Assembly (NCBI GenBank): GCA_009929615.1
Contig: SAAB01000012.1
Location: forward strand, 1 to 64,000
Origin: Clostridia bacterium
GTDB taxonomy: Bacteria > Bacillota > Clostridia > Lachnospirales > Lachnospiraceae
Direction of reading: 5' to 3'
Length of the DNA stretch: 64,000 nucleotides
This document shows, piece by piece, positions 14,807-23,199 of the stretch; position 1 is the stretch's first letter, and the number at the start of each line of letters is the position of its first letter. The notes beneath the pieces were generated by a model, which was not told where the DNA came from, searched no databases, and was given only the letters and a program-made list of their open reading frames with translations. The translations under genes and the position numbers were made by a program.

Positions 14807-15691
14807 TTACCCTAGTATTTTCATATTCTTTTTTGATGCTATATGCTTCCGCAAAAGCTGCAGCACACAGTCAACAAGTTCTTTTTTCTCATCGTTCTTA
14901 ATTAAATAATAAATGACACGGTCTGTTGGTACATCGGAAAGATGATAGATATGGAATCCTTTTTCCTCCAACTTTTCTCCGACAGACCAAGGTACAATCG
15001 CCCAATTCTCCTTCGTCAGAAACTCCTCCATCAGAGACATCTGGTCTAAGAACACATTTGGATAGATGCTTTCATCAAACCACTGTCTGTGCCATGCATC
15101 GTATTCCTGATTCCACGGAAGTCTGACTTCATTTTTTGCTTCCAACGATTCCGTTTTTATCTCTGCATCCTTCTTGCCTAACTTCTGATTACTTGCCAAG
15201 ACGAACGGTTCGGAAAAGAGCGGAATGGTCTGTACGGTTCTTGAATACATTGGATTGGAGACAAACGCAAAATCAGCAAGTCCGCTCTCCACATAGCCAT
15301 ATGCCTCTTGTGAATGATATAGATGAAACTCAAGATTGTATTTATTATCTTTCAAAAATTCTCGAAATATCTCTGGCAAAATATAAGTACTCACACTTCC
15401 AATTGATGCCATCTTCAGCAACGGCTTCTGATCCAGATTACGGATTGCGCTCGTCTCTTCCCATAAGCTCAGCCATTTTTCTGCCACAGGTAGAAATGCT
15501 TTTCCTTCTTCTGTCAGCTGGATATTGTGCATTCCTTTTTGGCGCAGTAACAGCGGATATCCCAATTCATTTTCCAATGCCTGCAGTCTCCTGCTGAGTG
15601 CTGACTGTGTGACATACAATTCCTTCGCTGACGCTGAAATATTTCCACATCTTATAATAGATAAAAAAGCTTCGATTTCTAGTGATGTCAT
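14807..15691 (-). CDS. LysR family transcriptional regulator
   Basis: A 294-residue LysR regulator. The N-terminal winged helix reads SLEIEAFLSIIRCGNISASAKELYVTQSALSRRLQALENELGYPLL, a textbook match; the remaining 200 residues are the effector domain with LKMASIGSVSTYILPEIFREFL. I set the start at the ATG at 15691 behind GAAGGAGAAATT. It is divergent from the MATE gene now split by an insertion sequence, so it most likely controlled that transporter. Its own function may remain although the target is broken. Confidence 0.92.
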   Translation of the reverse strand: MTSLEIEAFLSIIRCGNISASAKELYVTQSALSRRLQALENELGYPLLLRQKGMHNIQLTEEGKAFLPVAEKWLSLWEETSAIRNLDQKPLLKMASIGSVSTYILPEIFREFLKDNKYNLEFHLYHSQEAYGYVESGLADFAFVSNPMYSRTVQTIPLFSEPFVLASNQKLGKKDAEIKTESLEAKNEVRLPWNQEYDAWHRQWFDESIYPNVFLDQMSLMEEFLTKENWAIVPWSVGEKLEEKGFHIYHLSDVPTDRVIYYLIKNDEKKELVDCVLQLLRKHIASKKNMKILG

Positions 15692-15867
15692 AATTTCTCC
15701 TTCTAATATGAGCATTTATGTATATTTTATAACACAAATATGCATTATACAACCTTTCATTTTTCTTCTATAATCAGTGTTGCATCAAAAGTAATTTGAA
15801 CTCAGGAGATAGGAAATGAAACAACAAACATTACTAAATGGTAATATAAAAAAAGAACTGATTTTTG

Positions 15868-15920
15868 AAGCGACCCCCAAGAGTTAGACCAAAAATCTAA
15901 TGATTGGGAGGTCGCTTTTT
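15868..15920 (+). promoter_or_regulatory. IS left-end hairpin masking OrfA ribosome site
   Basis: AAGCGACCCCCAA (15868-15880) pairs with TTGGGAGGTCGCTT (15904-15917), followed by TTTTT. The GGGAGG ribosome site of OrfA is in the stem, so transcripts entering from outside would be terminated or not translated. Such protection against read-through is known for several insertion sequences. Confidence 0.6.
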
Positions 15921-15921
15921 C

Positions 15922-16503
15922 ATGGCAAAACATAGTTTCCAAACTAAAATGAAAGTTGTAATGGAATATTTAAATGGCCAGGGTAGTTACAAGGAAATTG
16001 CTACGAAATATGGTATTGGAAGTAAACAGCAGATCCACAAATGGGTTCAAGCGTATACGAAATTCGGAGCCGAAGGACTTAGACGTTCTCGAAAGAATGA
16101 AACATATACTTTTGATTTTAAGCTTCATGTGGTAGAGTTATATCTATCAACAGAGGTCTCTTATCAGGAACTGGCTTTATCAGTAGGCATAAACAATCCA
16201 CCACTCATCACCAAATGGGTAAATGACTTTAGAATTGCTGGTCCTGAGGCTTTGAGACCTAAGAAGAAAGGTCGGAAGAAATCATTGGGATTATCTGATA
16301 AAAAAGAAAAAGTAGCATCATCTACTGAAACCATACCAGTAGATACAAGTGCTGAACATTTAAAGCAATTAGAAGACGAAAATTTAAGGCTACGAATTGA
16401 GAATGCATATTTAAAAGAACTGAGGAGGTTGCGTTTAGAGGACGAAGCACGTCTGAGAGAACAGCAAGAGTCATCCACAGCCTCCGAAGAGACTTCAAAC
16501 TGA
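15922..16503 (+). CDS. IS3-family transposase OrfA
   Basis: A 193-residue DNA-binding subunit. It has two tandem helix-turn-helix units (GSYKEIATKYGIGSKQQIHKWVQAY and VSYQELALSVGINNPPLITKWVNDF) and a C-terminal leucine-zipper-like coiled coil (LKQLEDENLRLRIENAYLKEL), the IS150 pattern. Start is the ATG at 15922 after GGGAGG; the earlier TTG at 15904 lies in the protective hairpin. OrfB follows in the -1 frame, so a frameshift near the coiled coil probably yields the full OrfAB transposase. A clear slippery heptamer was not located. Confidence 0.9.
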   Translation: MAKHSFQTKMKVVMEYLNGQGSYKEIATKYGIGSKQQIHKWVQAYTKFGAEGLRRSRKNETYTFDFKLHVVELYLSTEVSYQELALSVGINNPPLITKWVNDFRIAGPEALRPKKKGRKKSLGLSDKKEKVASSTETIPVDTSAEHLKQLEDENLRLRIENAYLKELRRLRLEDEARLREQQESSTASEETSN

Positions 16504-16544
16504 AAGATATTTTCTCATACACAGGGTTTCCTAAAGCTACATAT

Positions 16545-17342
16545 ATGTACTGGCAGAAAAGATTTGATAGAGAAAATCCAGATACTGAGCTTGAGGATAT
16601 TATCATGGAAATACGTAAGGATAACAAAGATTTCGGCTACCGTAGAGTATATGGTGAATTAAGAAAACAAGGTATGATTGTGAATAAAAAGAAAGTCCAA
16701 CGAATTATACAAAAACTGGGGCTTCAGGTGACATCTTTTACAAGAAAAAGTCGTAAGTACAGTTCTTATAAAGGAAAAGTAGGACGAATTGCTCCTAACA
16801 GAATTCATCGTCGCTTTCATACCTGTATTCCTCATCAAAAGATAACAACTGATACAACGGAGTTTAAGTATTATAATGTAGACGATAAAGGAAGAATGAC
16901 AATTCAAAAACTGTATCTGGATCCATTTATGGATATGTTTAATTCAGAAATACTTAGTTATGGCATTGATAAACATCCTTCGGCCCAGAATGTAATGACT
17001 GCTTTAAATGAAGCAATAGAAATCACCTCTGATTGCCCTTATAGAAGAACATTTCATTCAGATCGTGGCTGGGCTTATCAAATGAATGCTTACAGTAGTG
17101 CTTTAAAATCGAACCGTATATATCAGAGTATGTCACGAAAAGGAAACTGCTACGATAATTCTATTATGGAAAACTTTTTCGGAGTGATGAAACAGGAAAT
17201 GTATTATGGCTGCGTTTATTACAGCTATGAAGAATTAAAGGAAGCAATAGAGAAATATATAGATTACTACAATAATCAGAGAATTAAACAAAAACTATCT
17301 TGGATGAGCCCTGTAGAATACAGACTCAGCCAAGTGGCATAA
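16545..17342 (+). CDS. IS3-family transposase OrfB (DDE integrase)
   Basis: Catalytic subunit with the rve integrase core. The first Asp is in ITTDTTEFKYY, the second in FHSDRGWAYQ and the Glu in MENFFGVMKQE; Asp-to-Glu spacing is 35 residues, as in IS3. The frame stays open upstream of the listed ATG and reads ARVIHSLRRDFKLKDIFSYTGF, typical OrfB sequence, so the functional product starts by frameshift from OrfA rather than at this ATG. C-terminal NNQRIKQKLSWMSPVEYR is diagnostic. Confidence 0.92.
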   Translation: MYWQKRFDRENPDTELEDIIMEIRKDNKDFGYRRVYGELRKQGMIVNKKKVQRIIQKLGLQVTSFTRKSRKYSSYKGKVGRIAPNRIHRRFHTCIPHQKITTDTTEFKYYNVDDKGRMTIQKLYLDPFMDMFNSEILSYGIDKHPSAQNVMTALNEAIEITSDCPYRRTFHSDRGWAYQMNAYSSALKSNRIYQSMSRKGNCYDNSIMENFFGVMKQEMYYGCVYYSYEELKEAIEKYIDYYNNQRIKQKLSWMSPVEYRLSQVA

Positions 17343-17343
17343 A

Positions 17344-17376
17344 AATAGCGAAGTAGTAAAAATCCTACCTCGCTAT
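17344..17376 (+). terminator. Hairpin after OrfB
   Basis: ATAGCGAAGTAG and CTACCTCGCTAT pair with one mismatch around a TAAAAATC loop, immediately after the OrfB stop and before the right inverted repeat. Probably ends the transposase transcript; no strong T-run follows. Confidence 0.45.
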
Positions 17377-18799
17377 AAAGTCTAACTTATTGGGGTCACA
17401 TCATTTATTGGCACTTCCCTTGCTTATAGGAAATATTCTGCAGCAATTTTATAATACAATCGATGCTCTTATCGTCGGCAGATATCTTGGCATCTCTGCT
17501 TTTGCCGCAATTGGTCTATCCGGAACAATCATGAATCTGTTTATCTTTGTTCTCAATGGATTTTGCGTGGGAATCTCCATGTTATTTGCTCAATTTTATG
17601 GTATGCACAATGAGAAAAACTTTCGTAAGGAATTCGCCCTCTCCATATGGGCTGGTTTACTAATTACAGCTATCCTCAGCATTCTCTCACTTCTATTTTT
17701 AAGACCGCTGCTCCGTATGATGCAGACCCCTGATAATGTATTTCCTTACGTGATTTCTTATCTCACGATTATTCTTTGTAGTCTCTTTGCAACCTATTTT
17801 TATAATTTGTTTTCAAATGTGCTGCGTTCTGTTGGCGATACAAACGCTTCGCTTCTTTTTCTATTCGTCTCAATATTACTCAATACACTCCTGGATATTC
17901 TCTTCATTGCAGTCCTGCATATGGGAATTGCCGGAGGTGCATACGCAACGGTCATCTCACAGTTATTTTCAGCCTGCTGTTGCTATCTGTATCTTCGGAA
18001 AAGATATCCAATGCTGATCTGCAGAAAGGAAGACTTCACTTTCCACAAAACATTATTAACCCAAACACTTAGCTATGGGATTGTCTCAGCCCTTCATCAG
18101 TCAAGTCTTTATATTGGTAAACTTTTGGTCCAAGGTGCCGTTAACACGCTTGGAACTTCGGCGATTGCATCTTATACTGCGACTATGCGCGTGGAAGGAA
18201 TTGTAAATGCATTCAGCGACAGCGGTTCTCAATCCATGTCCATCCTGATTGCTCAGAACCACGGTGCCGGCAATAAAAAAACAGTCTGCGAGGGCTTCCA
18301 CCACGGACTGCTTCTTTTGGTTCTATCAGGTATTCTGCTGTCAGCAATTATGTTCCTTACATCTCCAATTTGCATGATGTTTCTCATTGGATCCAACGAT
18401 GAGCAAATTATTGCCCCAGGTATCTCCTACTTGAAAGTCATTTCCATCTTCTATGTCCTATGCTACATCGGAAATGCTTTCGTTGGATTTTTCCGCGGAG
18501 TCGGAAAGGTCAACATTCCATTTATCGCCACGACGGTTCACATTACCCTTCGCGTCATCCTTTCATATCTTCTTGTTGAACGACTTGGTCTTCCTGCTGT
18601 CGCCATTGCGACCGGAATTGGGTGGATATGTGTTGTGTTTGTGCATGAATTTAGTTACTTGAAATATCAAAAGAGAATAAACAAAAGCTATTAGAATCCA
18701 GAAGTGAGCGAGGGATGCTCTACTGACCGGAATCCGTCTTTTAGCTTTCTATAAAATACATTCCTGTGAACGCTCCTATTTCAATTTTAATTTTTCCTA

Positions 18800-19285
18800 T
18801 CATTCCCTCACTAATTCTATCGCCTCTTTGCCAGTCATATGTTCAATCTCAAATTCCATCATGCACAGCGGTTTCCATTCTCGGTTGATAGCATCCTCAT
18901 GCCCTTGAATACTACCTGTTGGATGATATTTTGCCGCCAGTGCCATAATGGCTTTTCTCATTTCATTTTCCTCTTCTATGATTCGGATTTTTCCAAAAGC
19001 AATTACGCTTTTAAAATAGGTTGTGTATTCTTCCGGAATAATCTGGTCTTGGTCAATCACACAAAAAGATGCTCTCTCACATTTCTTAATTGCATCAATT
19101 TTATGACCATTTTTTGCTCCGTGAAAATATAATTTTGAATCGTAGTAAACGTAACTGATTGGAACTGCATATGGATAATCACCATCGCCCAACAAGGCTA
19201 ATATACCGGATTTTCCCTTTTCCAATATTGCAATCACCTCATCTTCTACCAACATCTGTTTTCTCCTACGCATTTCTCTAAACAT
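18800..19285 (-). CDS. Pyridoxamine 5'-phosphate oxidase-fold flavoprotein
   Basis: A 161-residue split-barrel FMN protein of the PPOX class related to NimA-type 5-nitroimidazole resistance proteins. It starts MFREMRRRKQML, has GILALLGDGDYPYAVPISYVYY and the ligand-contact segment YFHGAKNGHKIDAIKKCERASFCVID (about 55-80), then the FKSVIAFGKIRII strand. Activity on nitro compounds is known for Nim proteins; here it is inference. Preceded by a 130-base leader with two hairpins and a strong promoter. Confidence 0.88.
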   Translation of the reverse strand: MFREMRRRKQMLVEDEVIAILEKGKSGILALLGDGDYPYAVPISYVYYDSKLYFHGAKNGHKIDAIKKCERASFCVIDQDQIIPEEYTTYFKSVIAFGKIRIIEEENEMRKAIMALAAKYHPTGSIQGHEDAINREWKPLCMMEFEIEHMTGKEAIELVRE

Positions 19286-19312
19286 ACTCTACCTCTTTCT
19301 TTCAAAATAAAA

Positions 19313-19448
19313 ATCGCCGGTTTTTTCTATCTTCTTGGACCTAACGATAGAAATCCCGGCGATTGACTCATCTACCCGGTGGCAGATGAGTATCGTATTC
19401 TATTTAATTATCGTGTACTAATTTATCATTAAGAAATACTTCTGTCAA
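19313..19448 (-). promoter_or_regulatory. PPOX promoter and two-hairpin leader, possible riboswitch
   Basis: Minus strand TTGACA (19448-19443), 17 bases, TAAATT (19425-19420) is a strong promoter. The leader then has stem 1, ACTCATCT/AGATGAGT (19391-19384, 19373-19366) with loop ACCCGGTGGC complement, and stem 2, ATCGCCGG/CCGGCGAT (19363-19356, 19320-19313) with an inner TTTCTATC/GATAGAAA stem, followed by TTTTTATTTT. Stem 2 is terminator-like and lies 30 bases before the start codon. I do not recognise the structure as a known riboswitch class. Confidence 0.55.
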
Positions 19449-19540
19449 GTGCCAGCTACAATCATCCTCTGTTTCGGGTTCTTTCTTTTTTAATTCTAAT
19501 ACCGTCTGGAAAGAGGTAAATATGTCGTAGTGCAAATTTA

Positions 19541-20659
19541 TCAATAACTATTCTCCAGCAGATACTTCTCTGCCTTTCTCACCATTTCCGTTATGTCATT
19601 TCCCTCATGGTCCACAATACTTCCCTGAATCCAACTTCCTTCTATTCCATTCTCATATCGAATACTCTTGTAGTAATTATTCTCTGTACGAACGGGTCCC
19701 TGAAGTTCACAGCTATTGTAGTTGTCCAGAATCTCACCTACAGGCATACCATTCGGTGTAATTCCATCATATTTACGAAAGTCCTCCAGTCCATAGACTC
19801 CGGACCTCTTATATGCAACAACAGCTTTTTCAAGCAAAGTCTTTTCTTCTTCTGTCAATGGTGTAAAATCAACCATAGTGGAAATATTATCCTTCATCTG
19901 TTCTAAATTGGACATACCTGACAGTACCGCTATCACACCATCTAAGTCCCCTGCATACTTCATGGCCCAGGCAGATGGTGATAAATCAGGTTCAAGTTTC
20001 TTCATTTCCAATTGGATTTCTTCTGGTACCTTTGCAAGCATCCCACCCTTCACAGGTTCCATAACAATAACTTCTTTGCCATGTTTGCGAATGACTTCAT
20101 AACACTTTCTTGCCTGAACCCAACTGCTGTCCCAATCGTAATAGTTCACAACAATCTGCACAAACTCCGTTTCCGGATGTTCACTTAAGATACGGTCTAA
20201 CACGTCTGCTGAATCATGGAATGAGAATCCAAGATGTTTAATAAGACCTTCTTTCTTAAATGCCTGCGCCTGTTCAAACATCTTGCAAGTCTTTACCGTA
20301 GAGTCATATAAGATGCGATTTAGGTTGTGGAGTAAATAGTAATCAAAGTACTCCACACCACAATGTTCCAGCTGTTCTTTGATTAGTCTTCTAGGCTGGT
20401 CTTCACTTGTGACGCTGAACGCAGGGAGTTTGGTCGCCAGGATATACCGTTCTCTACTATAGCGTTCAACAACTGATCTCTTTACAGCATTCTCACTTTT
20501 CCCATCGTGATACACATAACTGGTATGAAAGTATTTAAAACCAGATTCCATATATAAATCTACCATCTTGTTTAACTCTTCATAGTCAAAACTTGTCTGA
20601 TCTTCCTGGTTTAATAAAGGAAGTCTCATCATTCCAAAACCCAATTCACCTTTGCTCAT
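19541..20659 (-). CDS. Aldo/keto reductase
   Basis: A 372-residue (alpha/beta)8-barrel oxidoreductase. GELGFGMMRLPLL opens the protein; FKYFHTSYVYHDGKSENAVKRSV carries the catalytic Tyr region, ILATKLP the Lys, and YFDYYLLHNLNR the His. VIAVLSGMSNLEQMKDNI is the NADPH-binding end. Many Clostridial relatives end in a ferredoxin-like Cys cluster; here only a single Cys appears near the C-terminus, so no cluster is expected. It lies 37 bases after the nitroreductase and shares the MerR-controlled promoter. Confidence 0.9.
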   Translation of the reverse strand: MSKGELGFGMMRLPLLNQEDQTSFDYEELNKMVDLYMESGFKYFHTSYVYHDGKSENAVKRSVVERYSRERYILATKLPAFSVTSEDQPRRLIKEQLEHCGVEYFDYYLLHNLNRILYDSTVKTCKMFEQAQAFKKEGLIKHLGFSFHDSADVLDRILSEHPETEFVQIVVNYYDWDSSWVQARKCYEVIRKHGKEVIVMEPVKGGMLAKVPEEIQLEMKKLEPDLSPSAWAMKYAGDLDGVIAVLSGMSNLEQMKDNISTMVDFTPLTEEEKTLLEKAVVAYKRSGVYGLEDFRKYDGITPNGMPVGEILDNYNSCELQGPVRTENNYYKSIRYENGIEGSWIQGSIVDHEGNDITEMVRKAEKYLLENSY

Positions 20660-20696
20660 TGCAATTCCTCCTTAATCTTTTTCCTCTTCCGACGGA

Positions 20697-21194
20697 TTAT
20701 TTCACATAGTGAATTCTTGTTTCATCAAATCGTTTCTCTTGTACTCTCGTCTCTGCCGGATATCCCAATGCGAATATGGAAAATGCTTCCACATCATCTG
20801 GTAGATTCATAATCTTTTTCACGGCATCCATACGTTCTTGTAATGGTGCAATTCCCAGCCACACTCCTCCAAGCCCCAGTTCGTTGGCCTCTAACCACAT
20901 ATGTTCCTGGGCAATGGATAAGTCAATCTGCGCATATTCCGGAAATACTAAATTCTTTGTGCGATAGACAGGAACAATTAGTACAGAGGCATTTGCTGCA
21001 CACCCTGCGTAAGGACTAGACTCCGCCAGTTCCTGAATCATGCTTGGATTGGTCACCACATAGAATTCCCATGGCTGTTGATTTCCTGCTGATGGTGCCT
21101 GCATTGCTGCCTGTAATATTCTTATAATTTTCTCTTGCTCCACCGGTTGCTCTGTATATTGTCTAATACTTACTCTTTCAAAAATTGATTTCAT
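20697..21194 (-). CDS. Nitroreductase family protein
   Basis: A 165-residue FMN oxidoreductase. FERVSIRQYTEQPVEQEKI is the RxSxRxY phosphate loop, APSAGNQQPWEFYVV the flavin stacking segment, and IFALGYPAE the C-terminal motif. LGGVWLGIAP matches the dimer-interface region. Ribosome site AAGGAGGATATC precedes the ATG. First gene of a two-gene operon with the aldo/keto reductase; a MerR-type promoter with 19-base spacer lies directly upstream, so it is probably induced by an electrophile, drug or oxidant. Confidence 0.9.
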   Translation of the reverse strand: MKSIFERVSIRQYTEQPVEQEKIIRILQAAMQAPSAGNQQPWEFYVVTNPSMIQELAESSPYAGCAANASVLIVPVYRTKNLVFPEYAQIDLSIAQEHMWLEANELGLGGVWLGIAPLQERMDAVKKIMNLPDDVEAFSIFALGYPAETRVQEKRFDETRIHYVK

Positions 21195-21235
21195 TCCTGA
21201 TATCCTCCTTGTTGACTTTTTTACATGATAGTTTT

Positions 21236-21266
21236 ATCATATGCTTGATAGTATACTATCAGTCAA
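21236..21266 (-). promoter_or_regulatory. MerR-type promoter with palindromic operator
   Basis: Minus strand TTGACT (21266-21261), 19 bases, TATGAT (21241-21236). The over-long spacer contains most of the perfect palindrome TGATAGTATACTATCA (21246-21261). This is the standard design of MerR-activated promoters and drives the nitroreductase/reductase operon. Confidence 0.8.
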
Positions 21267-21306
21267 TACAAATATTAAAATAAATCAAACACCTATGGAG
21301 GATTCT

Positions 21307-21771
21307 ATGTTTTATACTGTAAAAGATGTATCAGAGAAAACCAGCCTTACCCCTTATACCATTCGTTATTATCTTAAGGAAGGACTTTTTCCTTTTATTG
21401 AACGCGATTCCAACGGCACCAGATTGTTCTGTGATACTGACATTGAAACACTCTATATGATTGAATGTATGAAACACTGCGGTATGACCATCCGTGAGAT
21501 CAAACAATATATACAGTGGCTTGCTGAGGGTGATCAGAATATCGATAAATGCTTAAACTTGTTTCAAAAGAAAAAGCAGGATTTAGAGGAAAAGATGAAA
21601 CTTCTTGCAGAATGTCAGGAAGCTGTGGATTATAAGGTTTGGTATTATGAGACCGCAAAAAAAGCAGGAACCATATCCGTCCATGACTCTATGCCTGCGG
21701 ATGAGATTCCTGCTACTATGTCTGCGATTCGTTCTCGTATGAAGCATGTCACACGACTTACGAACTGTTAA
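21307..21771 (+). CDS. MerR family transcriptional regulator
   Basis: A 154-residue MerR regulator. MFYTVKDVSEKTSLTPYTIRYYLKEGLFP is the winged helix, with RDSNGTRLFCDTDIETLYMIECMKHCGMTIREIKQYI completing the domain. A coiled coil follows (LFQKKKQDLEEKMKLLAECQEAV) and a short C-terminal effector tail. I chose the ATG at 21307 because GGAGG lies at 21297-21301; the earlier ATG at 21241 is within the operator. Divergent from, and by promoter architecture the likely activator of, the nitroreductase operon. Confidence 0.92.
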   Translation: MFYTVKDVSEKTSLTPYTIRYYLKEGLFPFIERDSNGTRLFCDTDIETLYMIECMKHCGMTIREIKQYIQWLAEGDQNIDKCLNLFQKKKQDLEEKMKLLAECQEAVDYKVWYYETAKKAGTISVHDSMPADEIPATMSAIRSRMKHVTRLTNC

Positions 21772-21846
21772 TACAGCTTATCCTGACAGGCCACTCAGGG
21801 ATTTTTCCAATTCGTTCATAAAGACCTGCCTTGTTACTTGTATTAA

Positions 21847-23199
21847 TTAATATCTACTCATCTTAAGCCTTTTATAAAAGAAAATCCCAAACGGAATTGA
21901 TATCGTCTCTGCGAACGCAAAAGCTAACCACACAATGATAAGTTGGTTCATCCATACACCAATGAGTAAAAAAGGAATCAGCACAATTACCTGTCTCATA
22001 AATGCCAGATTCATACTATATACGCCATTACCGAATCCCTGATATATCGCCGCAAAGATAATTCCTACTGATGAAACAAAATAACTGATTGATAATAGTC
22101 TTATGGCCGGAATTCCAATTCTCATCATATTTTCTGATGCATCAAATAATAGGAGAATTTTATCTGGAATCAGTTCCATTATGATAAATGCTATCGACAT
22201 GACAATACCTGCAATGATAAATGCATATCGTATCGTTTCTTTGATGCGTTTCTCATTTTTTGCACCATAGTTATATGCAATGATTGGAATCAATCCATTA
22301 TTCATACCATTAACTACTATCTGTGCCATATTTTGCACTTTTATTGATATTCCATATATCGCCACTGCAGTCGTTGAGAACTGGTACAAAATGGTATTGA
22401 TAAAAATTCCCATCACAGACATGATTCCCTGCATAATTGCTGTTGGTATTCCAACCTTTAGTATGTTCACTACCTGTTTTCCTGAAATATGTAGTGTAAA
22501 ATGAATCGGAATCTCCTTATTTCTTTTTACATTCAGATAAATTCCTAATAAGCCACCTGCAATCTGTCCAATAACCGTTGCGATTGCAGCCCCGGCTGTC
22601 CCTAATGCAGGGAAACCCAGATAACCAAAAATCAATATAGGGTCAAGAATCAGGTTTACAATGGATGCTGTTCCAAGCGTCACAAGGAACAATGTTGATT
22701 TTCCACTGGCAATCAATAATCGGTCAAATACCCATTGCGTCATCTGTCCAAACGAAAAAAACATACAAATTCGAATATATGAAATCCCATATTGTGAAAT
22801 GGTATCATTGCCCTTTGTCTGCCACAGAAAATATGGCTCTACGATTAAAAGGCAAAGAATAACAATAATCAAATATGCTGCGATAGCCATAACAAATGCT
22901 GCTGACGCAGCCTGTTTTGCTTCTTCACGATTTTTTTCTCCTAAAGCTTTTGATACCCTGGCATTTAGCCCAACTGCAAGTCCACATCCCAGAGCAATCA
23001 TAATAACCTGAATCGGTGCAGCAATAGAAATTCCGGTCAAAGCATCTTCATTAATATGCGAAACAAACACACTGTCAACAAGGTTATACATCTGATTCAC
23101 AAACAGAGAAAAAATGAGTGGGATTGATGTCGAAATAATGAGTTTGGGAATTGGCATGGTTCCCATTTTATTATCCGTTACTGCATTTGTTGATGACAT
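21847..23199 (-). CDS. MATE family efflux transporter
   Basis: Twelve-helix MATE exporter of 450 residues. MGTMPIPKLIISTSIPLIFSLFVNQMYNLVDSVFVSHI opens the first bundle; SIVNLILDPILIFGYLGFPALGTAGAAIATVIGQ is the conserved mid-helix. It lacks obvious partner genes; the MerR gene is divergently placed but separated by its own 3' end (converging). Exports a drug or metabolite by cation antiport; substrate unknown. Diverged from the other three MATE proteins in this window. Confidence 0.92.
   Translation of the reverse strand: MSSTNAVTDNKMGTMPIPKLIISTSIPLIFSLFVNQMYNLVDSVFVSHINEDALTGISIAAPIQVIMIALGCGLAVGLNARVSKALGEKNREEAKQAASAAFVMAIAAYLIIVILCLLIVEPYFLWQTKGNDTISQYGISYIRICMFFSFGQMTQWVFDRLLIASGKSTLFLVTLGTASIVNLILDPILIFGYLGFPALGTAGAAIATVIGQIAGGLLGIYLNVKRNKEIPIHFTLHISGKQVVNILKVGIPTAIMQGIMSVMGIFINTILYQFSTTAVAIYGISIKVQNMAQIVVNGMNNGLIPIIAYNYGAKNEKRIKETIRYAFIIAGIVMSIAFIIMELIPDKILLLFDASENMMRIGIPAIRLLSISYFVSSVGIIFAAIYQGFGNGVYSMNLAFMRQVIVLIPFLLIGVWMNQLIIVWLAFAFAETISIPFGIFFYKRLKMSRY

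Larger units (their letters stand above)
15866..17403 (+). mobile_element. IS3-family (IS150-like) insertion sequence, 1,538 bp
   Basis: The left end begins TGAAGCGACCCCCAA and the right end, reverse-complemented, TGATGTGACCCCAATAAG; both continue with AGTTAGAC, forming imperfect terminal inverted repeats of about 24 bp. A TTT duplication flanks it. It encodes OrfA and OrfB in the overlapping -1 arrangement of IS3 elements. Both ends carry internal hairpins: one before OrfA that includes its ribosome site, one after OrfB. The element looks complete and may be active. Confidence 0.9.
15816..18694 (+). pseudogene. MATE transporter gene disrupted by an IS
   Basis: The first 50 bases (15816-15865, MKQQTLLNGNIKKELI, after AGGAGATAGGAA) and the main body (17404-18694) belong to one MATE gene. 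Removing the element and one TTT of the target duplication restores the frame: ...KKELILLALPLLIGNILQQFYNTIDALIVG. The 3' part encodes about 430 residues with the family's repeated helices (DTNASLLFLFVSILLNTLLDILF; GVGKVNIPFIATTVHITLRV). The native product would be a drug or metabolite exporter near 447 residues. The insertion within codon 17 should abolish normal expression, though an internal start could give a truncated protein. The intact coding sequence downstream suggests a recent event. Confidence 0.85.
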
